From Lacticigenium naphthae DSM 19658 (lineage in GTDB: Bacteria > Bacillota > Bacilli > Lactobacillales > Carnobacteriaceae_A): a stretch of DNA of 51,707 nt. The position numbers were made by a program, and so were the translations under genes. The first letter of the stretch is position 1, and every line of letters begins with the position of its first letter. The notes under the pieces were generated by a model. It was not told the DNA's origin. It saw only the letters and a program-made list of their open reading frames with translations, and made no database searches. This document shows positions 25,695 through 33,952 of the stretch, in pieces. The stretch spans positions 1 through 51,707 of the forward strand of contig NZ_AUEG01000013.1 in the NCBI RefSeq assembly GCF_000425865.1, in the 5' to 3' direction.

Positions 25695-26759
25695 ATGGAA
25701 ATGACATTCCGTTGGTACGGGGAATCTGACCCCATTTCATTAGAATACATTCGTCAAATCCCTAATATGAAAGGGATCGTTTCAGCAATTTACGATATTC
25801 CAGTCGGCGAAACATGGCCACTAGAAAAAATTCAGGAGTTAAAGAAAAAGGTTGAAGATGCAGGTTTAAGCCTTTCTGTTATTGAGAGCGTTCCTGTTCA
25901 CGAAGACATCAAACTGGGAAAACCAACACGAGATAAATATATTGAAAACTATAAACAAACCTTGCGTAATTTAGGTAGCGAGGGAATTCCTGTTGTCTGT
26001 TACAATTTCATGCCTGTTTTCGACTGGACACGTTCAGATTTGAATTATGAATTGGAAGATGGCTCACATGCTTTGATTTTTGATGAAGAAGAAGTAAGTA
26101 AAATGGATCCACGTACACTATCATTACCAGGATGGGACGAAAGTTATTCAGCGGAAGAACTGAACCAATTAATGGATGAATATAAAGAAGTAGACAATGA
26201 AAAATTGTGGGAAAATTTAGAGTACTTTATTAAAGCAATCATGCCAACTGCTGAGAAAGCAAATGTAAGAATGGCTATCCATCCTGATGATCCTCCCTAT
26301 AGTATCTTTGGTCTCCCTCGTGTGATCACAGATGGCGAAGCATTAAATCGTTTCACTAAATTATATGATTCTGAATATAATGGCGTAACACTTTGTGTTG
26401 GTTCGTTTGCTTCTGATCCTAAAAATGATCCAGTAGCTATTTTAGAAGATATGCTCGAAAAAAACCGTGTCAATTTTGTACATGCGCGAAACGTAAAATT
26501 AGTAGGCGGAAAATCTTTCCAAGAGTCTGCCCATTTATCCGAAAAAGGATCTATCGACATGTATAAAGTAGTAAAAGCTTTAAGTGACCATGGCTTTACC
26601 GGATCGATTCGTCCGGATCACGGCCGCATGATTTGGGGAGAAACAGGTAAACCGGGTTATGGTTTGTTTGACCGTGCTTTAGGTGCGACCTACTTAAATG
26701 GCTTGTACGAAGCAGTTGAAAAAAGTAACGAAGCAGATAAAAATCGAGGAGGAAAATAA
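25695..26759 (+). CDS. uxuA: D-mannonate dehydratase
   Basis: Dehydrates D-mannonate to 2-keto-3-deoxygluconate. A TIM-barrel metal enzyme of 354 residues: MTFRWYGESDPISLEYIRQIP at the N terminus (here split), VVCYNFMPVFDWTR near residue 105, MAIHPDDPP near 195, and a C-terminal SIRPDHGRMIWGE with metal-binding His and Asp near 305. The start is ATG 25695, 15 bases after AGAGGAGG. The longer in-frame extension would overlap uxaC and lacks a ribosome site. Gap to uxuB only two bases. Confidence 0.95.
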   Translation: MEMTFRWYGESDPISLEYIRQIPNMKGIVSAIYDIPVGETWPLEKIQELKKKVEDAGLSLSVIESVPVHEDIKLGKPTRDKYIENYKQTLRNLGSEGIPVVCYNFMPVFDWTRSDLNYELEDGSHALIFDEEEVSKMDPRTLSLPGWDESYSAEELNQLMDEYKEVDNEKLWENLEYFIKAIMPTAEKANVRMAIHPDDPPYSIFGLPRVITDGEALNRFTKLYDSEYNGVTLCVGSFASDPKNDPVAILEDMLEKNRVNFVHARNVKLVGGKSFQESAHLSEKGSIDMYKVVKALSDHGFTGSIRPDHGRMIWGETGKPGYGLFDRALGATYLNGLYEAVEKSNEADKNRGGK

Positions 26760-26761
26760 AA

Positions 26762-27607
26762 ATGACAGCACCTTTCACACACGATTTTACGGATAAAGTA
26801 GTAGTTCTAACGGGAGCAGGCGGCGTTTTAGTGTCTAAATTTGCTAAAGAATATGCACGCGCTGGCGCAAAAGTAGCTCTATTGGATTTGAATGAAGAAG
26901 CAGCTAAACAATTTGCAACAGAAATAAATGAAGCAGGAGGTATTGCTCGAGCTTATAAATGTAACGTCTTAGAAAAAGAAAGCATTCAAGCCGCTCGGGA
27001 TGCAGTAGCTAAAGATTTAGGAACTGCAGATATCTTAGTGAACGGAGCAGGGGGAAATAATCCTCGTGCGACTACTGATAATGAGTTCCATGAAGCAGAA
27101 GGCTTAGAAGACATGAAAACATTCTTTGATTTAGATCAAGACGGCATTTCTTTCGTGTTTAATTTAAACTTTTTAGGAACATTATTACCTACACAAGTTT
27201 TTGCAAAAGATATGATTGGAAAAGAAGGAACAAGCATATTAAATATTTCTAGTATGAATGGATTTACTCCCCTGACAAAAATTCCAGCTTACTCTGGAGC
27301 AAAAGCAGCTATTTCTAACTTCACAGAATGGTTAGCTGTTCATTTCTCTCACGTAGGTATTCGTGTAAATGCAATCGCTCCAGGATTTTTAGTCAGTAAC
27401 CAAAATCGCGGACTACTTTTTAATGAAGATGGAACGCCTACAGCTCGTGCAAATAAAATTTTGTCTAATACTCCAATGGGTCGATTTGGAGATGCTGAAG
27501 AACTCATCGGAGGATTACTCTTCTTGACGGATGAAAAAGCAGCCAGCTTTGTAAATGGAGTCGTTCTCCCTATTGATGGAGGCTTCAACGCATATTCTGG
27601 TGTATAA
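26762..27607 (+). CDS. uxuB: D-mannonate/fructuronate oxidoreductase, SDR type
   Basis: Reduces D-fructuronate to D-mannonate with NAD(P)H. The 281-residue SDR protein is of the form used by Firmicutes, unrelated to the long-chain UxuB of E. coli. Cofactor loop TGAGGVLVSK near residues 19-28, VNGAGGNNPR near 93, catalytic Ser in NISSMNGF near 160, and AYSGAKAA near 176-183, where Tyr-x3-Lys is present. The long insertion around 100-130 (DNEFHEAEGLEDM) is typical of this subgroup. Assignment as UxuB rests on the operon context as well as sequence. Confidence 0.9.
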   Translation: MTAPFTHDFTDKVVVLTGAGGVLVSKFAKEYARAGAKVALLDLNEEAAKQFATEINEAGGIARAYKCNVLEKESIQAARDAVAKDLGTADILVNGAGGNNPRATTDNEFHEAEGLEDMKTFFDLDQDGISFVFNLNFLGTLLPTQVFAKDMIGKEGTSILNISSMNGFTPLTKIPAYSGAKAAISNFTEWLAVHFSHVGIRVNAIAPGFLVSNQNRGLLFNEDGTPTARANKILSNTPMGRFGDAEELIGGLLFLTDEKAASFVNGVVLPIDGGFNAYSGV

Positions 27608-27620
27608 TAGTTAATAATTT

Positions 27621-27656
27621 GAAGGTAGCTTAGCACGTTTGTGTAAGCTGCCTTTC
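27621..27656 (+). terminator. intra-operon hairpin between uxuB and fbp
   Basis: A long imperfect stem (27621-27636 with 27641-27656, loop GTTT) but no T-run follows. It may attenuate fbp-kdgK expression or protect the upstream mRNA from 3' exonucleases. Confidence 0.45.
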
Positions 27657-27691
27657 AATTAATACGCAACAAGTTAATTGGAGGAGATACG

Positions 27692-29623
27692 ATGGAGAAG
27701 AAATATTTTGAGTTATTACAATCCAAGTTTAGCAATAAAGAAGCTATTTATACTGAATTGATTAATTTAGAAGCCATTCAAAATCTTCCTAAAGGAACTG
27801 AACTTTTTTTATCAGATATCCACGGTTCGTCAAAAATTTTTGATCACATATTACGAACAGGCGCTGGGAATGTTCGCGAAAAAATCGCGAATTATTTTGG
27901 AGATGAATGGTCTGAGAGTAAAAAAGATCAATTTAACTTATTGATCAGCTACCCGGAGTTTGCACTGAAAGATACAAATTTCAAAGATCAAAAAACAGCG
28001 AAAGTGTATCAAGAAACTATCATTGACTTAATTGGTTTTATGCGTTTTTGTTCCGTGAAATATACACGGTCTAAAGTAAGGAAAGCTATTCCAGAAAAGT
28101 ATACGTATATTATTGAAGAACTTCTCTATACAGATTTAAACCAAAAGGAAAAGAAATTATATTATTCCAACATACTGGATCGCTTAGTTTCATTAAATCA
28201 AGCGGAACCGTTCATTATAGTAGTAAGTAAAATCATTCAACGACTAGTTATAGATCACTTGCATGTTGTTGGAGATGTATTCGATCGCTCAAGTGGCGAA
28301 GACGAAGTGATGGAAAGAATCGGATCATACCATTCGGTAGATATTCAGTGGGGAAACCATGACATCTTATGGATGGGTGCAATGTTTGGTTCCAAAGTTA
28401 ACTTAGTGACTTTATTGAGAATTGCGGCTCGTTACGGATATTTGTATGAGTTAGAAAATACTTACGGACTAAATTTGCGTCCGCTTTTTCTTTTTGCGGA
28501 GGAAAAATATGATTGGCACGAAAAATTCCAACCCATTGTCAATGAGGAAGAATCCATTTATGAGCACGAGAGTGAAACACTTTTAAACAAAGCTCATCAG
28601 GCATTGGCTATAATTCAATTTAAGCTAGAAGGACAATTGCTTGAGCGTAGACCCGACTTTCAGATGGAAAACAGGAGAGTACTCACGCAAATCGATCAAA
28701 CCAAACAAACGTATAGTCACATAGGAAAGAACTACTATTTGAACCAGTTTCCATTTGGAAGTATAAACGCTAATGACGTAGAAGCATTATCTGAAGAAGA
28801 GGAGTACATTGTCTCTACTTTGTTAAAAAGTTTTCAGCAATCCGAGAAGTTAGTTCGATCAACTAAATTTTTGCTGAAAAAGGGTAGCATGTATCTTAAA
28901 TACAATGGGAATTTATTGTATCACGGTTGTATACCTATGGATGAAAACAATGAGTTTGTCGAGTTGGTTTTTGAGGGAAATACTGTTAAAGGGAAACGAC
29001 TGCTCGATACGTTTGAAGACTATATTCGCAAGGCTGCTGTTAAACCCTGGAGAGATGCTGACTTAGCAACTGATATTTTATGGTATCTGTGGGCAGGGAA
29101 GTTTTCACCTTTGTATGGACGTTCCCAGATGACTACGTTCGAAAGGTATTACATCAAAGATAAAGCTTCTTATATAGAAGAAAGAAATCCCTATTTTGAA
29201 CAAAGGGAAAAAAAAGAAATTGCTGAAAAGATTTTAAACGAATTTGAATTATATGATAAACAGGCAAAAATCATCAATGGACATACTCCTATCAGAGCTA
29301 AAAAAGGGGAAAATCCAGTTAAAGCTGATGGAAGAGTGATCGTTATCGATGGCGGAATGAATAAAGCCTATCGACAGTCAACTGGAATTGCTGGCTACTC
29401 GTTGTTAAATAATTCTTATGGGTTTCAAATCGTCACACATTCTCCGTTCCACTCCGTGCAAAAATTATTTGTACAAGGGAAAGATGGAACTTCATTAAAG
29501 CACGTCATTGATAAAAAATTAGAGAGAAAACAGATAAAAACTACGACTATCGGCAAGAAAATCCAAGAACAAATCAGTGATTTACATGCATTAATAGATT
29601 ATCTGGAAGAATTGGGTCAATAA
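27692..29623 (+). CDS. fbp: fructose-1,6-bisphosphatase, class III
   Basis: Hydrolyses fructose-1,6-bisphosphate to fructose-6-phosphate in gluconeogenesis. The 643 residues fit class III enzymes of Firmicutes. They carry a metallophosphatase core: FLSDIHGSSKIF near residue 41, HVVGDVFDRSSGE near 190, WGNHDILWMG near 217 and INGHTPIRAKKGE near 530. The ATG follows TTGGAGGAG. Its place inside a uronate operon is sensible: uronate breakdown ends in pyruvate and triose phosphate, so hexose phosphate for the cell wall must be rebuilt. Confidence 0.93.
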   Translation: MEKKYFELLQSKFSNKEAIYTELINLEAIQNLPKGTELFLSDIHGSSKIFDHILRTGAGNVREKIANYFGDEWSESKKDQFNLLISYPEFALKDTNFKDQKTAKVYQETIIDLIGFMRFCSVKYTRSKVRKAIPEKYTYIIEELLYTDLNQKEKKLYYSNILDRLVSLNQAEPFIIVVSKIIQRLVIDHLHVVGDVFDRSSGEDEVMERIGSYHSVDIQWGNHDILWMGAMFGSKVNLVTLLRIAARYGYLYELENTYGLNLRPLFLFAEEKYDWHEKFQPIVNEEESIYEHESETLLNKAHQALAIIQFKLEGQLLERRPDFQMENRRVLTQIDQTKQTYSHIGKNYYLNQFPFGSINANDVEALSEEEEYIVSTLLKSFQQSEKLVRSTKFLLKKGSMYLKYNGNLLYHGCIPMDENNEFVELVFEGNTVKGKRLLDTFEDYIRKAAVKPWRDADLATDILWYLWAGKFSPLYGRSQMTTFERYYIKDKASYIEERNPYFEQREKKEIAEKILNEFELYDKQAKIINGHTPIRAKKGENPVKADGRVIVIDGGMNKAYRQSTGIAGYSLLNNSYGFQIVTHSPFHSVQKLFVQGKDGTSLKHVIDKKLERKQIKTTTIGKKIQEQISDLHALIDYLEELGQ

Positions 29624-29653
29624 ACTAGGCATACAGAATAGAGGTTGTATAAA

Positions 29654-30619
29654 ATGAAAAAGGTATTACTCATTGGAGAGGCTATGGGCCTATTCAAAGC
29701 GGAAGAATATGGAGATCTGAAAAATGTGAAGGCTTTTACAAAATCTCTTGCTGGAGCAGAATTCAATGTTGGTATAGGATTATCTCGATTAAACCACACA
29801 GTGGAAATGATCACCAAATTAGGAAAAGATCCTGTCGGAGAATATATCTATGATCAACTAAAAAATGAAAATATTGGTTCCCGCTATGTGATTTTTGATT
29901 CGGACACGCCAACGGGGATCATGCTCAAGAATAAAGTGAAAAATGGGGATCCGGATACAGCTTATTATAGAAAGTGTACAGCTTTTGGAACGTTGACGAT
30001 CGAGGATATAGAAGCAATTGATTTTTCAACAATCGATTTGCTCCATATTACTGGAATTCCTTTAGCGATCAACACGACTGTCAGAGAAGTTGTTTTTTAC
30101 TTAGTCGACAAAGCGAAACAAAGTAATGTGAAAATTAGTTTTGACCCCAACCTGCGTCCAGCTCTTTGGAAATCTAAAGAAGAAATGATTGAAATCTTAA
30201 ATAAAATGGCCGGTCATGCCGATGTAGTTCTTCCGGGTATTTCAGAAGGAGCGCTATTGACCGGTTCGTCTGACCCTGAAGAAATTGCTAAATTTTATTT
30301 AGATAGGGGTGCTCAATGCATTATTATCAAAACGGGGTCCACAGGAGCATTCGTTGCTGAGAAAAACAAACAGGCGATACAAGTTCCAGGGTTTGCAGTA
30401 GAAAAAATTGTCGATACCGTGGGTGCTGGAGATGGTTTTGCAGTAGGTGTTATCAGTGCTTATCTAGAGGGGGCAAGTTGGCAAGATGCAGCTATAAGAG
30501 CAAATGCTATCGGATCGATTCAAATCCAACATGCCGGAGACAATGAAAACTTGCCTACCCAAAAAGAGTTGACTGCTTACATCAAACAATATAATCAAGA
30601 TCAAATCGAGTCGAACTGA
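29654..30619 (+). CDS. kdgK: 2-keto-3-deoxygluconate (KDG) kinase
   Basis: Phosphorylates KDG to KDPG using ATP. The 321-residue PfkB-family kinase shows LAGAEFNVGIGLSRL near residues 32-46, the substrate/ATP segment VKISFDPNLRPALW near 157-170 and the catalytic DTVGAGDGFAVG near 252-263 (Asp base present). The ATG at 29654 is nine bases after GAGG. The upstream TTG at 29645 lacks a ribosome site. It closes the operon, ending in a terminator that overlaps the stop codon. Confidence 0.92.
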   Translation: MKKVLLIGEAMGLFKAEEYGDLKNVKAFTKSLAGAEFNVGIGLSRLNHTVEMITKLGKDPVGEYIYDQLKNENIGSRYVIFDSDTPTGIMLKNKVKNGDPDTAYYRKCTAFGTLTIEDIEAIDFSTIDLLHITGIPLAINTTVREVVFYLVDKAKQSNVKISFDPNLRPALWKSKEEMIEILNKMAGHADVVLPGISEGALLTGSSDPEEIAKFYLDRGAQCIIIKTGSTGAFVAEKNKQAIQVPGFAVEKIVDTVGAGDGFAVGVISAYLEGASWQDAAIRANAIGSIQIQHAGDNENLPTQKELTAYIKQYNQDQIESN

Positions 30620-30634
30620 GACTCGATTTTTTTT
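30603..30634 (+). terminator. terminator overlapping the kdgK stop
   Basis: Stem AAATCGAGTC with GACTCGATTT and eight T; the TGA stop of kdgK lies in the loop region. Confidence 0.88.
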
Positions 30635-30766
30635 GCGCTTGTATAGGTTGTGAAAATGATTGATAATTAGAGTAATGAAAAATAAAGGATAGGTAAAAAC
30701 CAAAAGAAAATAAAATACAGGTCAGTTTATCTGTACATAAAATAATCTAATAAAGAGGTGAAAAAG

Positions 30767-31897
30767 ATGAAAATATTAGCTGCAGTTGATTCATTTAAAG
30801 GATCGATGTCAAGCCAGGAAGCCAATCAAGCGGTTGGTGATGCATTGCCCCAACATGAGGTCGTTACATTCCCGATTGCTGATGGAGGGGAAGGAACAGT
30901 TTCTGCTTTTGTTGAATTAGAAAAAGGAGAAAGAATAACTGAACCGATGACAAGCGTAAATGGAAAATTAGCAACAGGTACGTGGGGTTGGATCGAACAA
31001 TCAAAAACGGCGATTATAGAAGCGGCGGAAGGAGCAGGAATCATCCATGCTGATCCTCAAACTTTTCATCCCACAAATCATACAAGTTATGGGATGGGGG
31101 AACAAATTCTTCAAGCATTAGATAAAGGTGCGGAGACACTTATCATTGGCTTGGGAGGGACAGCAACCGTAGACGGAGGTCTGGGCATGCTGCAAGCACT
31201 CGGAGTGCATTTTTATGATAAAAAGAATCAATTGCTCCCGAGACTACCAATTGATTTAGGTAAAACGGCTTCGATCGATAGAAGCCATTTAGACGAACGC
31301 CTAAGTCATGTCCAACTTATTATCGCTTCTGATGTGGCCAATCCTCTCTGTGGTACAAATGGGGCGACCTATATTTTTGGAGAACAAAAAGGCTTGCATC
31401 CGGATGAACTACATGTATATGATAAAAAAATGGGACAGTATCAAACGGTTGTTGAACAGGTGACAAACAAATCTGTCGCTGATGATCCTGGAGCAGGGGC
31501 AGCCGGAGGTCTAGGTTTCGCCTTCCTGTCTTTCTTTTCTTGTCACTTTGAAAGTGGCTTGACTCTTTTAGCAGAACGTGGAAATTTACGCGAAATACTG
31601 AAAACTGCGGACTTGGTCATAACGGGGGAAGGAAAGTTCGATGCCCAATCATTAGAAGGTAAAGTACCGATCGGATTAAGTAGAATAGCAGAGGAATACA
31701 ATATACCTACACTCATTTTTGCAGGAAAGATAGCCGATTCGTTGCCAGATTTGAAACCCTACAATATTGTTGCAACGGTACCGATAGTCGACCGCCCCAT
31801 GACCTTGGAGGAAGCGATGGCAACGGGACCGCTGCTACTTAAAAAAGCAGTCGAGCGCTCATTCCGGTTGATCGATCACTATAGAAAAAGCCAGTGA
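30767..31897 (+). CDS. glxK: glycerate kinase
   Basis: Phosphorylates D-glycerate to a phosphoglycerate that enters lower glycolysis. The 376 residues match the GK family I: N-terminal DSFKGSMSSQEA near residues 9-20, PIADGGEGT near 39-47, GLGGTATVDGGLGML near 122-136, GAGAAGGLGFA near 240 and VITGEGKFDAQSLEGK near 285-300. ATG 30767 is chosen with AAAGAGGTG upstream. GTG 30758 overlaps that site. It follows the kdgK terminator, so it has its own promoter or depends on readthrough. A TACAG-N10-CTGTA dyad lies at 30716-30735. Confidence 0.92.
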   Translation: MKILAAVDSFKGSMSSQEANQAVGDALPQHEVVTFPIADGGEGTVSAFVELEKGERITEPMTSVNGKLATGTWGWIEQSKTAIIEAAEGAGIIHADPQTFHPTNHTSYGMGEQILQALDKGAETLIIGLGGTATVDGGLGMLQALGVHFYDKKNQLLPRLPIDLGKTASIDRSHLDERLSHVQLIIASDVANPLCGTNGATYIFGEQKGLHPDELHVYDKKMGQYQTVVEQVTNKSVADDPGAGAAGGLGFAFLSFFSCHFESGLTLLAERGNLREILKTADLVITGEGKFDAQSLEGKVPIGLSRIAEEYNIPTLIFAGKIADSLPDLKPYNIVATVPIVDRPMTLEEAMATGPLLLKKAVERSFRLIDHYRKSQ

Positions 31898-31960
31898 AAT
31901 TCCCAAAAACCTTTGCCTGGAGCCTGCTCTAGAGGTTAGACTAAAAAAGGAGAGAATAAA

Positions 31961-32431
31961 ATGAAAAATACAGTTGTGAATGCAAGTAAAAACAAGCAAG
32001 GAACGACAACACGTTTGGCCGCTCAAATTTTGAAAGACTTGGATCATCAAACCATCCATTTGATAGATCATCATGTGGATCAACTGGGCCAGCGATCCGA
32101 GCAAGATGAATTTTTTAAGATCATGAAAAAAGTGGACCATCCGGATATCTTAGTTATCGGGACGCCGGTCTATTGGTCAGGCATGACGGGTTATTTGAAA
32201 ACCTTTATTGATCGCTTAACAGATACAATGGATGAGCATTTGGATTCAACTGAGGCACCATTTAATGGAACAAAATTGGTTTTGATCGTACAGGGGACCG
32301 CACCCCAAGACGCAATACCTGGAATAGAAACAGTCATCAAACATATCTGCCAACGATTTTTCATGGATTACCAAGGACTAGTGACTACACCAATAGAAGC
32401 TTGGAAAATGAATGAAAAGTTGAGTAAATAA
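31961..32431 (+). CDS. flavodoxin-like NAD(P)H-dependent oxidoreductase
   Basis: The 156-residue flavodoxin-fold protein carries a typical NADPH-dependent FMN reductase/NAD(P)H dehydrogenase motif: NASKNKQGTTTRLA at 4-17 and VIGTPVYWSGMTGYLKTFIDR, near 66-86. The C-terminal part (GTAPQDAIPGIE) is short compared with full-length members. The ATG follows AAAGGAGAG, 63 bases after glxK, possibly on the same message. The substrate is unknown. Confidence 0.8.
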   Translation: MKNTVVNASKNKQGTTTRLAAQILKDLDHQTIHLIDHHVDQLGQRSEQDEFFKIMKKVDHPDILVIGTPVYWSGMTGYLKTFIDRLTDTMDEHLDSTEAPFNGTKLVLIVQGTAPQDAIPGIETVIKHICQRFFMDYQGLVTTPIEAWKMNEKLSK

Positions 32432-32445
32432 AAATGTAAAAGAGG

Positions 32446-32503
32446 TCAAGAACGGACTTCCAGCTAATAGGGTCGAATCCTAATAGCTGGAAGTCCGTTC
32501 TGA
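32446..32503 (+). terminator. long-stem terminator after the oxidoreductase gene
   Basis: More than 22 base pairs (AGAACGGACTTCCAGCTA with its complement) and then GATTTTTT. Confidence 0.9.
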
Positions 32504-32665
32504 TTTTTTGATTTTGATTCAGTCTATTTCTATCCGAAAATAGAACGAGGAAGATACGGTTCTTCTACTGAGGCAATTTCTCACTCCGTATTTAGTTTGA
32601 TAATCAAGGTTGTTTTTCATTCGTATTCGCTTATAATAAACATAGATGAAAAAGGAGGTTCTTAT

Positions 32666-33844
32666 TTGAATAAGATTTCACAACGATGGAGAGTCGTTTT
32701 CGGCGCTGTCCTCGTACAACTATGTATCGGCGGGATTTACACATGGAGCTTATTCAACCAGTCTTTAGCCGATGCACATGATTGGGAAACCACCCAAGTT
32801 TACTTTGCTTATTCACTGATCGTTTTCATATTTGCATTTGTCACGATCCTTTCTGGACGCTTACAGGATAGATACGGTCCTAAAAATATTGCTACAGTGG
32901 GTATCGTGTTATTCAGTCTCGGCTATATCCTCACCGGAACAGCTGATACACTCCTTGCACTTTACCTTTCTTACAGCGTTCTGGCGGGAATCGGAGTCGG
33001 ATTTGTATATGTCTGTCCGCTATCGACTTGTGTTAAATGGTTTCCGAATAATAAAGGATTCATTACGGGAATCGTAGTGGGGGCGTTCGGACTCGGAGGA
33101 TTTTTATTTAACTCGCTTATTCAACAATTGATTGAATCCGTAGGGGTATCCCGCGCTTTTTTCTACTTAGGTGTTCTGTATGGTGTACTCGGATTGATTG
33201 GGGCCCAACAACTCCGGTTGCCTGAAAAAAAAGACCAAGGGATCGCACAACCATTTTCTAAAGAAACAGAATATTCTGTAAAAGAAATGCTACAAACCAA
33301 GACGTTTTATATGATTTGGACACTGTACCTTATAGGAACGATCAGTGGCTTGATGGTCATCGGATTGGCAAGAGATATCGGGATGGAACTCGTCGGTTTA
33401 TCCGGTCCAGTAGCCGCATACGGGGTAGCTACGGCTGCGTTGTTCAATGCTGTTGGAAGAATATTCTGGGGACTATTGTCCGATAAGATAGGCCGGATGC
33501 GCGTCATTACTACGTTATTTATTTTAACAGCCGCTGTGATGTCCGGATTCAGTTTGTTTTCCAGTTCGGTACCTGTTTACTTTTTCTCGATTGCATTGAT
33601 CGCCTTTAGTTTTGGCGGATTTTTAGCGGTCTTCCCACCATTGACAAGCGATTTCTATGGGACGCATAATCTAGGTGCAAATTATGGATTAGTGTACCAA
33701 GCTTATGGACTGGCTGCTTTAGTTGGACCGTTTATATTGGCAAATGTAGGCGGGTTTGAAACAGCCTTCACTATCGCAGCAATATTAGCAGGGGCGGGTG
33801 CTATTTTATCCCTCGGCGTAAAACCACCAATGAAAACAGAGTGA
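32666..33844 (+). CDS. MFS transporter, oxalate/formate antiporter (OFA) family
   Basis: A 12-helix major facilitator of about 392 residues. The OFA-type N terminus RWRVVFGAVLVQLCIGGIYTWSLF is split by me here. The loop between helices 2 and 3 carries SGRLQDRYGPK and the central loop GLLSDKIGRMR. Family members exchange monocarboxylates or dicarboxylates such as oxalate/formate, lactate or pyruvate. I use TTG 32666 as the start: AAAGGAGG lies seven bases before it, whereas the longer frame (ATA/ATT region from 32597) has no ribosome site. Confidence 0.8.
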   Translation: MNKISQRWRVVFGAVLVQLCIGGIYTWSLFNQSLADAHDWETTQVYFAYSLIVFIFAFVTILSGRLQDRYGPKNIATVGIVLFSLGYILTGTADTLLALYLSYSVLAGIGVGFVYVCPLSTCVKWFPNNKGFITGIVVGAFGLGGFLFNSLIQQLIESVGVSRAFFYLGVLYGVLGLIGAQQLRLPEKKDQGIAQPFSKETEYSVKEMLQTKTFYMIWTLYLIGTISGLMVIGLARDIGMELVGLSGPVAAYGVATAALFNAVGRIFWGLLSDKIGRMRVITTLFILTAAVMSGFSLFSSSVPVYFFSIALIAFSFGGFLAVFPPLTSDFYGTHNLGANYGLVYQAYGLAALVGPFILANVGGFETAFTIAAILAGAGAILSLGVKPPMKTE

Positions 33845-33851
33845 AAATAAG

Positions 33852-33883
33852 AAAACCATCTCTTCTATAGAGGTGGTTTTTTC
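33852..33883 (+). terminator. terminator after the MFS gene
   Basis: A 12-base-pair stem AAAACCATCTCT with AGAGGTGGTTTT, then TT. Confidence 0.8.
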
Positions 33884-33952
33884 TAAAATAGCAAACCTAG
33901 AAATGAATCAAGAAATGAAGTAAGATAAAGAGGAGAAAGGGGGTATATAAAT

